Shown here: piece by piece, positions 1-6,900 of the stretch
Numbering within the stretch: position 1 is the first letter of the stretch
Layout of the letters: each line of letters begins with the position of its first letter
NCBI GenBank assembly: GCA_041486185.1
Contig: JBGPKX010000084.1
Coordinates: forward strand, 1-17,663
Origin: QHXW01 sp041486185
GTDB taxonomy: Bacteria; Acidobacteriota; Terriglobia; Bryobacterales; Bryobacteraceae
Reading direction: 5' to 3'
Length of the DNA: 17,663 nucleotides
Made by a program: the position numbers and the translations under genes
The notes under the pieces: generated by a model
Seen by the model: the letters and a program-made list of their open reading frames with translations, nothing else
Databases searched by the model: none
What the model was told of the DNA's origin: nothing

Positions 1-127
1 AGGCGTCGAACAGATTTAGGAAATCGGCTTCGGCGCGCGCCTTGATCTCGTCGCGGTCCTGGTGGTCATGAAACCGGTTGTAATTCCTGCCCGGTGGTTG
101 TATTGTAGGATTGCTCTGAGAGAGCAT
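1..127 (-). CDS. Unknown protein, N-terminal 42 residues (runs off window)
   Basis: An open minus-strand frame begins with ATG at 127-125 and stays open to the window edge. The product begins MLSQSNPTIQPPGRNYNRF and continues with a charged, probably helical stretch (DRDEIKARAEADFLNLF). An SD-like AAAGGAAA lies about 8 nt upstream of the ATG, which supports this start. No family is recognised from 42 residues. There is no signal peptide or membrane segment in what is visible. The gene is divergent from hisS, with a strong hairpin (147-169) just ahead of its ribosome binding site. The alternative is a chance open frame, but the SD and the protein-like composition make a real gene more likely. 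Confidence 0.55.
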   Translation of the reverse strand, partial: MLSQSNPTIQPPGRNYNRFHDHQDRDEIKARAEADFLNLFDA

Positions 128-146
128 GAGTGAGTTTCCTTTCTGT

Positions 147-180
147 GGCGCCGGTTGATTCCCGGCGCCATTCTTTTTTT
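147..180 (+). terminator. Intrinsic terminator-like hairpin in the divergent region
   Basis: A perfect 8-bp inverted repeat, GGCGCCGG (147-154) and CCGGCGCC (162-169), encloses a 7-nt loop. It is followed on the plus strand by ATTCTTTTTTT (170-180). This is the classic form of a rho-independent terminator reading rightward. No plus-strand gene ends upstream of it inside the window. It may therefore stop antisense or read-through transcription from the left, or act as a leader attenuator for hisS. On the minus strand it would be a 5'-UTR hairpin just before the ribosome binding site of the 1-127 gene. Confidence 0.65.
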
Positions 181-305
181 GGGGGTATGTGCGAACCTTG
201 AAGCTCTCCCGCAGAATCCACGCAGAATTGCTGCGCAAGGCCGGTTTTTCCCGCATTAGCGCGCAAACGCGAAGGGCTTAAGTCGTGTCTTTTCAGTGAG
301 GGTGT

Positions 306-334
306 TTGTAAGTCGTTGGCGCGAATGCTAGCAT
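306..334 (+). promoter_or_regulatory. Candidate sigma70-type promoter for hisS-aspS
   Basis: TTGTAA (306-311) and TAGCAT (329-334) are separated by 17 nt, each matching four of six consensus bases. Transcription would start about 30 nt before the hisS start. The rest of 181-371 shows no ORF and no T-box-like element that I can recognise. This is a prediction from the motif only. Confidence 0.3.
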
Positions 335-371
335 GGAATTCATTCCCTCTGCTGCACAATAAGGATGAAAG

Positions 372-1616
372 TTGATTCGGGCGGTCAAAGGAACCAGGGA
401 TTTATTACCTCCGGCCACGGCGGTTTGGAACCGTGCCGAGACGGTCGCGCGCGAGGTCTTTAGGCGCTATCACTATCACGAGATTCGCACGCCGATTCTG
501 GAAGAAACGCAGCTTTTCGCGCGCGGCGTGGGAGAAGAAACCGACATAGTCACCAAAGAAATGTACACGTTCGAGGACCGCGACGGCACTTCGCTGACCC
601 TGCGCCCCGAGGCTACGGCATCGGTGATGCGCGCCTACATCGAGCATCGCCTCGATCAGCGGCCCGGCGTTCAGAAGCTCTACTACATGGGTCCCATGTT
701 CCGTCGCGAACGTCCGCAGAAGGGGCGTTACCGGCAGTTTTTTCAAATCGGGGCGGAGGCAATCGGCTCGGAATCGCCAGTGGTGGATGCGGAAGTGATC
801 GAGATGGTGGTCGATCTGCTGCAACAGGTGGGCCTCGAAGGTTTTGCATTGCTGCTGAATTCGGTCGGGTGTAGCAACTGCCGCCCGGCGTACATCCAGC
901 GTCTTCGCGACGAACTGGCGAAGGTGTCGCAAAACCTCTGCGAGGATTGCCAGCGGCGCGCGGCGACGAATCCGCTGCGGGTGCTCGACTGCAAGGTGCC
1001 CGAGGACCAGCCCATTATCGACAAGCTGCCGTCTATTCTGGATCATCTTTGCGAGGTTTGCCGCCCGCACTTTGACACCGTGCAGCGCCTGTTGCGCGAT
1101 CGCGGCATTGCATTCGAGCTGCGCCCGCGACTCGTGCGCGGCCTCGACTATTACATGCGCACGACGTTCGAGGTAGTTCACGGCGCGCTCGGGGCGCAGA
1201 ATTCCGTGCTGGGTGGAGGACGTTACGACGGTCTGGCGGAGGCCATCGGGTCGAAAGTGCCGGCGCCGGGCATCGGCTTTTCGATCGGCGAGGACCGGTT
1301 GGTGATGACCGTCGAGGACGCGGTGAAAGCCTCTCCGCTCGACCTGTTTATCGCCTCTCTGGGCGAGCAGGCCATGCATCACGCCGGTCTTCTAGCCAGG
1401 GAGATGCGGCAATCCGGGTACGCGGTCGAGGTCGCGCTGGATGGAAAATTGAAGCGCGCCATGGAACTGGCGAACAAGCTGGGCGCGCGTTATACGCTCA
1501 TCCTGGGAGATAACGAAATCGCTTCCGGCCGTTACGCGTTGAAGAACATGGCATCGGGCGAACAGGAACAGGTCGCGCGCCAAGAGATTGCGCAGCGGCT
1601 TAAAACCAATAACTGA
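372..1616 (+). CDS. hisS: Histidine--tRNA ligase
   Basis: This is a cytoplasmic class II aminoacyl-tRNA synthetase that charges tRNA-His with histidine using ATP. The 414-residue length is normal for bacterial HisRS. The protein opens with the family signature VKGTRDLLPP. It carries a motif 2 region (MFRRERPQKGRYRQFFQIG) and the HisRS-specific GLDYYMRTTFEVV beginning at residue 257. The insertion region has several CxxC pairs (CSNC, CEDC, CEVC), and similar cysteines occur in many bacterial HisRS. A C-terminal anticodon-binding domain follows (LDLFIASLGEQ onward). The start is TTG at 372, because AAGGA lies 6 nt upstream at 361-365 and the nearby ATG at 365 is out of frame. aspS begins 2 nt after the stop, so the two genes are probably co-transcribed. 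Confidence 0.97.
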   Translation: MIRAVKGTRDLLPPATAVWNRAETVAREVFRRYHYHEIRTPILEETQLFARGVGEETDIVTKEMYTFEDRDGTSLTLRPEATASVMRAYIEHRLDQRPGVQKLYYMGPMFRRERPQKGRYRQFFQIGAEAIGSESPVVDAEVIEMVVDLLQQVGLEGFALLLNSVGCSNCRPAYIQRLRDELAKVSQNLCEDCQRRAATNPLRVLDCKVPEDQPIIDKLPSILDHLCEVCRPHFDTVQRLLRDRGIAFELRPRLVRGLDYYMRTTFEVVHGALGAQNSVLGGGRYDGLAEAIGSKVPAPGIGFSIGEDRLVMTVEDAVKASPLDLFIASLGEQAMHHAGLLAREMRQSGYAVEVALDGKLKRAMELANKLGARYTLILGDNEIASGRYALKNMASGEQEQVARQEIAQRLKTNN

Positions 1617-1618
1617 AT

Positions 1619-3400
1619 ATGCAGACCGTACCGTTAGATTTTCTCGGCGAGTTGCGCCGCACCCACACCTGTGGCCAGTTGCGCGCCAAAGACGCCGGAG
1701 CCCGCGCACTCCTGATGGGCTGGGTACACCGCCGCCGCGATCTGGGCGGGGTGATTTTCATCCACCTGCGCGACCGTGATGGCGTCACGCAGATCGTTTT
1801 TCACGCCGATGTGGACCCGGAAGTCCACGCGAAGGCCCAACTGCTGCGCTCGGAGTACGTGGTCGCCGTCGAGGGCAAGGTCGAGAAGCGAACGCCGGAT
1901 ACGGTGAATGCAAACGTGGTCACGGGCGAAGTCGAAGTGGTCGCCGAAAAGATCTGGATCCTGAACGAATCGCGCACGCCGCCGTTTCCCATGGAGGATA
2001 GCGTCGATGTCTCCGAAGACGCGCGGCTGAAATTCCGCTATGTGGACCTGCGCCGGCCACGCATGCAGCGCAATATCATGCTGCGGTCGCAGATCACGCT
2101 CGCGGTGCGCCAGTGCCTGTCCGCGCAGGGCTTCCTCGAAATCGAAACCCCGTTCATGACGCGCTCCACGCCCGAAGGCGCGCGCGATTACCTGGTGCCC
2201 AGCCGCGTGCAGCCCGGCAGCTTTTACGCCCTGCCGCAATCGCCGCAGATCTTCAAGCAGCTTCTCATGGTGAGCGGCTTCGATAAATATTTCCAGATTG
2301 TACGCTGTTTCCGCGATGAAGATCTGCGCGCCGACCGCCAGCCGGAATTCACGCAGATCGATCTGGAGATGTCGTTCCCGCAGCAGGAGCAGATTTTCGC
2401 CGTGGTCGAGCCCATGGTGCAGAAGATCTGTGAAGTGGCCGGATACAACGTGACGATCCCGTTTCCAAGGTTGACTTACGCGGAAGCCATGCGGAGCTAC
2501 GGCAGCGACAAACCGGACCGCCGCGTGCCGCCGATGCATTCAGTCGAGGATTTATTCCCCGAGAACGCGCTCAGCGCGCACGGTCTGCCGCTCGTGGCGA
2601 TCCACATTCCGAAAACGGGCGCGCTCAGCCGCAAGGAGCGCGACGAATTGAAAGCGTTCGGCGCCGAGCGCGGCCTGCGCGTTTTTGACGACGCGAAACG
2701 GCTGGACCGCGACTTTCCGGAACCAATGGCCAGCGTCCGCCAGCGCACGGGCGCGGCCGAAGACGACCTGTTGATGCTGGCATCGTGGGCCGGCGAGCCC
2801 TCCGGACACCGCCCCGAGGAGACGGTCTATCAGGCCTGCGGGCAGTTGCGCCTGTTCGCCGCGCAGAAATACAACGACCGCCACAAACTGCTCGATCCGA
2901 AACGATTCGAATTTCTGTGGGTACTGGATTTCCCGATGTTCGAATGGAATCCGGACGAGAAGCGCTGGGAAGCCGCACATCATCCGTTCACGTCGGTACA
3001 CGATCAGGATCTGGACAAACTCACGTCCGACCCGGCGCATTGCCGCGCGAAGTCCTACGACATCGTGCTGAACGGCACGGAGCTCGGTTCGGGATCCATC
3101 CGTATTCACCGCCGCGACGTGCAGTCGAAGGTTTTTGCCGCGCTCGGCTTCAGTGATGAAGAAGCGCGGCGCCGTTTCGGATTTCTGCTCGACGCGCTCG
3201 AGTACGGCGCACCGCCGCACGGAGGCATCGCGCTGGGACTCGACCGCCTAGTGATGATTCTCGCGGGCGAAACCTCCATCCGCGACGTAATCCCCTTCCC
3301 CAAGACCGCGCGCGGCACGGACCTGATGTGCGACGCGCCCGCAGCCGTTCCGGAAAGGCAGTTGCGCGATCTGGGTATCGCGATTCGCAATCCGCAATGA
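1619..3400 (+). CDS. aspS: Aspartate--tRNA ligase, bacterial type
   Basis: This is a cytoplasmic class IIb synthetase that charges tRNA-Asp. At 593 residues it has full bacterial length. The N-terminal OB-fold anticodon-binding domain shows GWVHRRRDLGGVIFIHLRD. Motif 2 follows (CFRDEDLRADRQPEFTQIDLE), then a bacterial GAD-type insertion (about residues 300-410), and motif 3 at about 535-547 (GIALGLDRLVMILAG). From memory, a nondiscriminating AspRS (P. aeruginosa) has His in the anticodon-binding domain at the position that is Leu here (RRRDLGG). The E. coli enzyme has Leu, so this one may be tRNA-Asp specific. That is an inference from one residue. ATG at 1619 follows the hisS stop by 2 nt with no strong SD, which suggests translational coupling. 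Confidence 0.97.
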   Translation: MQTVPLDFLGELRRTHTCGQLRAKDAGARALLMGWVHRRRDLGGVIFIHLRDRDGVTQIVFHADVDPEVHAKAQLLRSEYVVAVEGKVEKRTPDTVNANVVTGEVEVVAEKIWILNESRTPPFPMEDSVDVSEDARLKFRYVDLRRPRMQRNIMLRSQITLAVRQCLSAQGFLEIETPFMTRSTPEGARDYLVPSRVQPGSFYALPQSPQIFKQLLMVSGFDKYFQIVRCFRDEDLRADRQPEFTQIDLEMSFPQQEQIFAVVEPMVQKICEVAGYNVTIPFPRLTYAEAMRSYGSDKPDRRVPPMHSVEDLFPENALSAHGLPLVAIHIPKTGALSRKERDELKAFGAERGLRVFDDAKRLDRDFPEPMASVRQRTGAAEDDLLMLASWAGEPSGHRPEETVYQACGQLRLFAAQKYNDRHKLLDPKRFEFLWVLDFPMFEWNPDEKRWEAAHHPFTSVHDQDLDKLTSDPAHCRAKSYDIVLNGTELGSGSIRIHRRDVQSKVFAALGFSDEEARRRFGFLLDALEYGAPPHGGIALGLDRLVMILAGETSIRDVIPFPKTARGTDLMCDAPAAVPERQLRDLGIAIRNPQ

Positions 3401-3491
3401 GCACGGGCGAGCACTGCGCTGACCCTCATCAAACCGCGGTAGAGATATAGTTAGACGCCTTTCCGCATCGCGCGCCTGACACCACTCCGCC

Positions 3492-3520
3492 CTGACAGCA
3501 GCGCCTCAATCTGCTATCCT
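3492..3520 (+). promoter_or_regulatory. Candidate promoter for the yebC-ruvC operon
   Basis: CTGACA (3492-3497, five of six consensus bases) and TATCCT (3515-3520) are 17 nt apart. A TG one base before the -10 makes it an extended -10. Transcription would start near 3527, giving a 5'-UTR of about 58 nt before yebC. The remainder of 3401-3584 holds no gene that I can support and no clear terminator for aspS. Confidence 0.5.
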
Positions 3521-3584
3521 CATTGGTTGGAAAAGGTACAATTTGCTCCCCGGTCGTGAGATCGGGCCTTCCTGAGGTATCCAT

Positions 3585-4331
3585 ATGTCAGGCCATTCAA
3601 AATGGGCGACCATCAAGCACAAAAAAGCCGCCCTCGACGCCAAGCGGGGAAAGAGTTTCACGCGCATCATCAAAGAAATCAGCATCGCCGCGCGCCATGG
3701 CGGTGATCCGGACTCGAATCCGCGCTTGCGCACGGCCATCCTGGCGGCTAAGGGCGTCAGCATGCCCGCCGACAACATCAAGAAAGCCATCATGCGCGGC
3801 ACCGGCGAACTGGAAGGCGGCCAGATCGATGAAGTGCTGTTCGAGGGCTACGGACCCGGCGGCGCGGCGGTGCTGGTGAACGTGGCCACCGATAATCGCA
3901 ATCGCACCGTAAGCGAGCTTCGCCACGTGTTCACGAAAAACGGCGGCAACCTGGGCGAGCAGGGCAGCGTTTCCTGGATGTTCGAGCGCAAAAGCCAGAT
4001 CCTGGTTCCGCACGAGAAAATAGGCGAGGACCCGTTGATGGCCATCGTGCTCGACGCCGGCGCCGACGACCTGCGCGCGGAAGGCTCCAACTGGGAGATA
4101 CTTTCAGCCCCCGAAAGTCACGAAGCGGTGCTGGCGGCGCTGGCCAAAGCGGGCCTCGAAACCGTTTCCGCCGAAGTCGCCATGGTTCCCAAAAATCTGA
4201 TCAAGCTCGAAGGCAAGACGGCGGATGCCATGCTGCGGTTGAGCGAAGCGCTTGAAGAGCACGACGATGTACAGAGCGTCTATTCCAACTTCGACGTGGA
4301 CGAAAAAGAGCTGGAGGCGCTGGCTCGATAG
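3585..4331 (+). CDS. yebC: YebC/PmpR family protein (TACO1 family)
   Basis: Full-length 248-residue member of the YebC family. It starts with the hallmark MSGHSKWATIKHKKAALDAK and contains RGTGELEGG, FEGYGPGGAAVLV and GNLGEQGSVSWMF. Members have been described as DNA-binding regulators and, more recently, as translation factors acting on ribosomes stalled at proline-rich stretches. The sequence does not say which role applies here. The protein is cytoplasmic. The ATG at 3585 has GAGG about 8 nt upstream. ruvC starts 1 nt after the stop, and yebC next to ruvC is a widespread bacterial arrangement, so the two are almost certainly co-transcribed. Confidence 0.97.
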   Translation: MSGHSKWATIKHKKAALDAKRGKSFTRIIKEISIAARHGGDPDSNPRLRTAILAAKGVSMPADNIKKAIMRGTGELEGGQIDEVLFEGYGPGGAAVLVNVATDNRNRTVSELRHVFTKNGGNLGEQGSVSWMFERKSQILVPHEKIGEDPLMAIVLDAGADDLRAEGSNWEILSAPESHEAVLAALAKAGLETVSAEVAMVPKNLIKLEGKTADAMLRLSEALEEHDDVQSVYSNFDVDEKELEALAR

Positions 4332-4332
4332 A

Positions 4333-4833
4333 ATGCGGGTCCTGGGCATCGATTGCGGTACCGAGCGCACGGGCTACGGCGTAATCGACAGCGACGGCCG
4401 CACGCACCACCTGGTCTCGGCGGGCGTTATCCGCACCAATGCGAGATCGCCGCTCGAAGCCCGGCTGCAGGAAATTTCGCGCGAACTCCGCGGCGTGATT
4501 GCCCGGGATGAGCCGCGCGCCGCGGCCGTCGAGGAAGTCTTTTATTCCACTAACGTCAAGACAGCGCTGAAGCTTGCCCACGTGCGCGGCGTCGCGCTGC
4601 TTCTGATTTCCGAGGCCGGACTGGAGTTCGGCGAATACTCGCCGCTCGAGATCAAGACCTGCGTCGTGGGTTACGGCCGCGCCGAAAAACATCAGGTGCA
4701 GATGATGATCACTTCGCTATTGCGCCTGAACGAGCCGATTGCCTCCGAGGACGCGTGCGATGCGCTGGCCGTGGCCATGTGCCATGCCACGCACCGCGAC
4801 ATGCTGCGTAGGTTAGAAGGGGTGCGCGCGTGA
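4333..4833 (+). CDS. ruvC: Crossover junction endodeoxyribonuclease RuvC
   Basis: This is the Holliday junction resolvase, which as a dimer makes symmetric nicks in four-way junctions during homologous recombination and repair. The 166 residues fit the usual 160-175. The RNase H-like acidic active site is complete: Asp7 (MRVLGIDCGTERTG), Glu67 (AVEEVF), Asp140 and Asp143 (EDACDALAVAMCHA). The frame is open further upstream to 4252, but the family N-terminus and the 1-nt gap after yebC fix the start at ATG 4333. ruvA and ruvB do not follow, so the branch-migration partners must lie elsewhere. The stop overlaps the next gene's start by 4 nt (GTGA), which points to translational coupling. Confidence 0.96.
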   Translation: MRVLGIDCGTERTGYGVIDSDGRTHHLVSAGVIRTNARSPLEARLQEISRELRGVIARDEPRAAAVEEVFYSTNVKTALKLAHVRGVALLLISEAGLEFGEYSPLEIKTCVVGYGRAEKHQVQMMITSLLRLNEPIASEDACDALAVAMCHATHRDMLRRLEGVRA

Positions 4834-5438
4834 GGTGGGCTTTCGCGCTGGCCGTTTTGCCCCTGGTAGCGGCGGATGGGCCGCGCCTGGTCTACTCGAA
4901 ATCCTTTCCAGGCAGTGTGCCGGCGTTTGTCGATGTCTCGATCGACCGGGGCGGCAACACCCAGTACAAAGAGGCGGCGGACGACGATCAGCCGCTGAAG
5001 TTCCAGCTTGCGGAGAGCGACGTCGCCGAGATTTTCTCGCTGGTGGACAAACTCGGGCGCTTCACCCGTCCGCTCGAAGCGCCGGTCAAAGTGGCGTTCA
5101 TGGGAATGAAAACGTATCGCTTCGAGAACGGAGCGGAAAAGAACGAAGTGAAGTACAACTTCTCCGAAGACCTCGACGCGCGGCTGTTGCAGGATTGGTT
5201 CGAGCGAATCGTCGAGACGGAGCAGAACCTGATCAGCCTGGAACGCGCCGCCAAGTACGACAAGCTTGGGGTGAACAGAGCGCTGCTGGTGTTGCAGGCC
5301 GCCTTCGAACGCAAGCGCCTGGTCGCTCTGCAACAATTTCTGCCCATCCTCGACCGGATCGCCAAGAACGAAACCTACATGCACATGTCCCGGGAACGAG
5401 CGGCCGGCATTGCGGATGCAATCCGCGCGTTCAAATGA
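4830..5438 (+). CDS. Exported protein of unknown function (202 aa)
   Basis: I do not recognise the family. The GTG start at 4830 overlaps the ruvC stop, and a purine-rich GAAGGGG lies about 7-8 nt upstream. The N-terminus MRWAFALAVLPLVAADG looks like a short Sec signal peptide cleaved near residue 15, so the protein is probably periplasmic. The mature part begins with a beta-rich segment (LVYSKSFPGSVPAFVDVSID, then AFMGMKTYRFENG). A charged helical C-terminal half follows (LDARLLQDWFERIVETEQNLISLE to MHMSRERAAGIADAIRAFK). It has no cysteine and no catalytic motif that I can identify. The 3' end overlaps the thioredoxin-like gene by an ATGA, so the two exported proteins may act together. Confidence 0.85.
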   Translation: MRWAFALAVLPLVAADGPRLVYSKSFPGSVPAFVDVSIDRGGNTQYKEAADDDQPLKFQLAESDVAEIFSLVDKLGRFTRPLEAPVKVAFMGMKTYRFENGAEKNEVKYNFSEDLDARLLQDWFERIVETEQNLISLERAAKYDKLGVNRALLVLQAAFERKRLVALQQFLPILDRIAKNETYMHMSRERAAGIADAIRAFK

Positions 5439-6682
5439 GGTTCTGGGTTCCTCTGCTCCTCCTGAGCACGCTGGTGTCCGCGCAGGAGCCCCCTTCTGCC
5501 GCGGAAGATAAAGAACTGAGCCACGCCCTGGCCGAAGCTGGAACCAGCCAGATCGATTTCGTGCGTGCGCTCGAAAACCACCTCGCGAAATATCCGAACT
5601 CGCCTAAGAAGGCGGAAATCGAACGCGCCCTGACAAAGGCGGCCATCGAACTCAAGGACGACAAGCGCATCACCATCTACGGTGAGCGCGTGCTGGACCG
5701 GGAACCCGGCGATCCGCCAATGCTGGAACGCGTGGCGCGCGCGCTGCTCTCGAGCGATGCCAGGGAGAGCTCCGCGCAGGCGCTCAAATACGCCAAGCGC
5801 TATGAAGATCAGGTGCAGGCGCTTCGCAAAGCCACGCTCACGGGTCACGGCGGTAAAGCGGAGTGGATGACGGAAATCGATCGCGGCCTGGCGCGGGCGT
5901 TCGTGCTCGAAGCGCGCGCCACTGGCAATCTGGGCAAACCGGACGACGCACTGGCGCTCGCGCAAAAGAGCTACGAGCAGTATCCGACCGCCGAGGGCGC
6001 CAGAGAAATAGCGAAATGGCTCGCGCGACTGGGCCGCGAGAAGGACGCTATCGCTCACTTGGCGGACGCTTTCACGATCGTGGATAGCCGCAACACCGAT
6101 GAAGCCCGCGTGCAGGACCGCCGGCGCATCGGCGAACTATATGTGAAACTGAACGGATCGGAAAAAGGCCTCGGCGACATGATTCTGGAATCGTACGATC
6201 GGACAACTGCGCTCATGGCGGAGCGGAAACTCAGAGAACGCGAGAGCGATCCCAACGCGCAGGTGGCCTCGGTCTTGGATTTCACGCTTGCCGGAGCCAA
6301 TGGCGATCCGTTGAAGCTCGCGTCGCTCAAAGGCAAGGTGATCATCTTCGATTTCTGGGCGACGTGGTGCGGGCCCTGCCGCGTGCAGCATCCGCTCTAT
6401 GAGCAGGTCATGCGGCGCTTTGAGGGAAACGCCGGCGTGACGTTTCTGTCCATCAACACGGACGAAGAACGCGCGCTGGTGCAGCCATTCCTGAAAGAGA
6501 GTCACTGGAACAACCCGGTGTACTTCGAAGATGGCCTGGCGCGCATGCTGCGGATTACCTCCATCCCCACCACCATCATTGTCGATAAGCGCGGCGAGAT
6601 ATCGAGCCGCATGAACGGCTTCAATCCCGACCGCTTCGTGGACTCGCTCATCGAGCGCATCCAACAGGCGATGAAAGATTAA
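5435..6682 (+). CDS. Exported TPR-like and thioredoxin (TlpA-type) protein
   Basis: A 415-residue protein with a signal peptide (MRFWVPLLLLSTLVSAQ, cleavage near residue 16). The N-terminal half is helical and TPR-like, with segments such as YGERVLDREPGDPPMLERVA, ALALAQKSYEQYPTAEGA and EIAKWLARLGREKDAIAHL. The C-terminal domain, from about residue 280, is a TlpA/ResA-type thioredoxin fold. It has FDFWATWCGPC (redox cysteines 312 and 315) and the cis-proline loop SIPTT (Pro378). Such proteins reduce or exchange periplasmic disulfides, often in cytochrome c or envelope protein maturation. The substrate here is unknown. The frame is open upstream to 4835, but the ATGA overlap with the preceding stop and the signal peptide fix the start at 5435. 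Confidence 0.93.
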   Translation: MRFWVPLLLLSTLVSAQEPPSAAEDKELSHALAEAGTSQIDFVRALENHLAKYPNSPKKAEIERALTKAAIELKDDKRITIYGERVLDREPGDPPMLERVARALLSSDARESSAQALKYAKRYEDQVQALRKATLTGHGGKAEWMTEIDRGLARAFVLEARATGNLGKPDDALALAQKSYEQYPTAEGAREIAKWLARLGREKDAIAHLADAFTIVDSRNTDEARVQDRRRIGELYVKLNGSEKGLGDMILESYDRTTALMAERKLRERESDPNAQVASVLDFTLAGANGDPLKLASLKGKVIIFDFWATWCGPCRVQHPLYEQVMRRFEGNAGVTFLSINTDEERALVQPFLKESHWNNPVYFEDGLARMLRITSIPTTIIVDKRGEISSRMNGFNPDRFVDSLIERIQQAMKD

Positions 6683-6725
6683 CCAGCCGTGAACCAAGCC
6701 GCTGCGAATGAGTTTTGCGCGCGAT

Positions 6726-6733
6726 GCTACCCT
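6726..6733 (+). promoter_or_regulatory. Candidate extended -10 promoter ahead of pyc
   Basis: TGCTACCCT (TG at 6725-6726, -10 hexamer TACCCT at 6728-6733) lies just before the ATG at 6740. The expected transcription start is at or next to that ATG, so the mRNA would be leaderless. I see no good -35 element at normal spacing. The same GCTAnnCT pattern occurs before yebC and the oxidoreductase at 16295. Confidence 0.35.
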
Positions 6734-6739
6734 GTCTAC

Positions 6740-6889
6740 ATGCGACTCGCTTTGCTTCTGGCGCTTGCCCCGCCGTTAGGAGCCGCTACCGCACCAACGT
6801 TTCTTGAGGGTGTTTTGCCGAGGCCGCCTCATGAATCTGGTGCGCCCGAAAACGACGGCACAAGCCGGCGGCCGAACAGGAAGAGCTGA
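6740..6889 (+). CDS. Short exported-protein ORF or gene remnant upstream of pyc
   Basis: A 49-codon ORF whose product begins MRLALLLALAPPLGAATAPT, a convincing signal peptide shape, followed by FLEGVLP and a Pro/Arg-rich tail. It could be a real small exported protein, an upstream ORF that couples translation to pyc (its stop is 11 nt before the pyc ATG), or the decayed start of a larger secreted protein. The segment APTFLEGVLP and the later ENDGTS resemble the start of exported c-type cytochrome proteins common in Acidobacteriota (xPTFxxxVLPxL, then CHNDGT), but no CxxCH is present. A GTG at 6689 is in frame but would hide the signal peptide. Confidence 0.3.
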   Translation: MRLALLLALAPPLGAATAPTFLEGVLPRPPHESGAPENDGTSRRPNRKS

Positions 6890-6900
6890 ACCATCTCCGA

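Noticed and set aside
66..359. 97-codon minus-strand ORF across the hisS leader
   Set aside because: It overlaps a terminator-like hairpin and a candidate promoter, has low-complexity basic composition and no SD, and another frame (start at 127) looks more protein-like.
181..371. T-box or histidine leader peptide upstream of hisS
   Set aside because: I found no T-box consensus (AGGGTGGNACCGCG-like) and no short ORF with a run of His codons.
405..1382. 325-codon minus-strand ORF inside hisS
   Set aside because: It is a shadow of the strong hisS coding frame in high-GC DNA, and its product is rich in His, Arg and Ala without domain motifs.
1634..2539. 301-codon minus-strand ORF inside aspS
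   Set aside because: It mirrors the aspS codons and has no recognisable motif or start signal.
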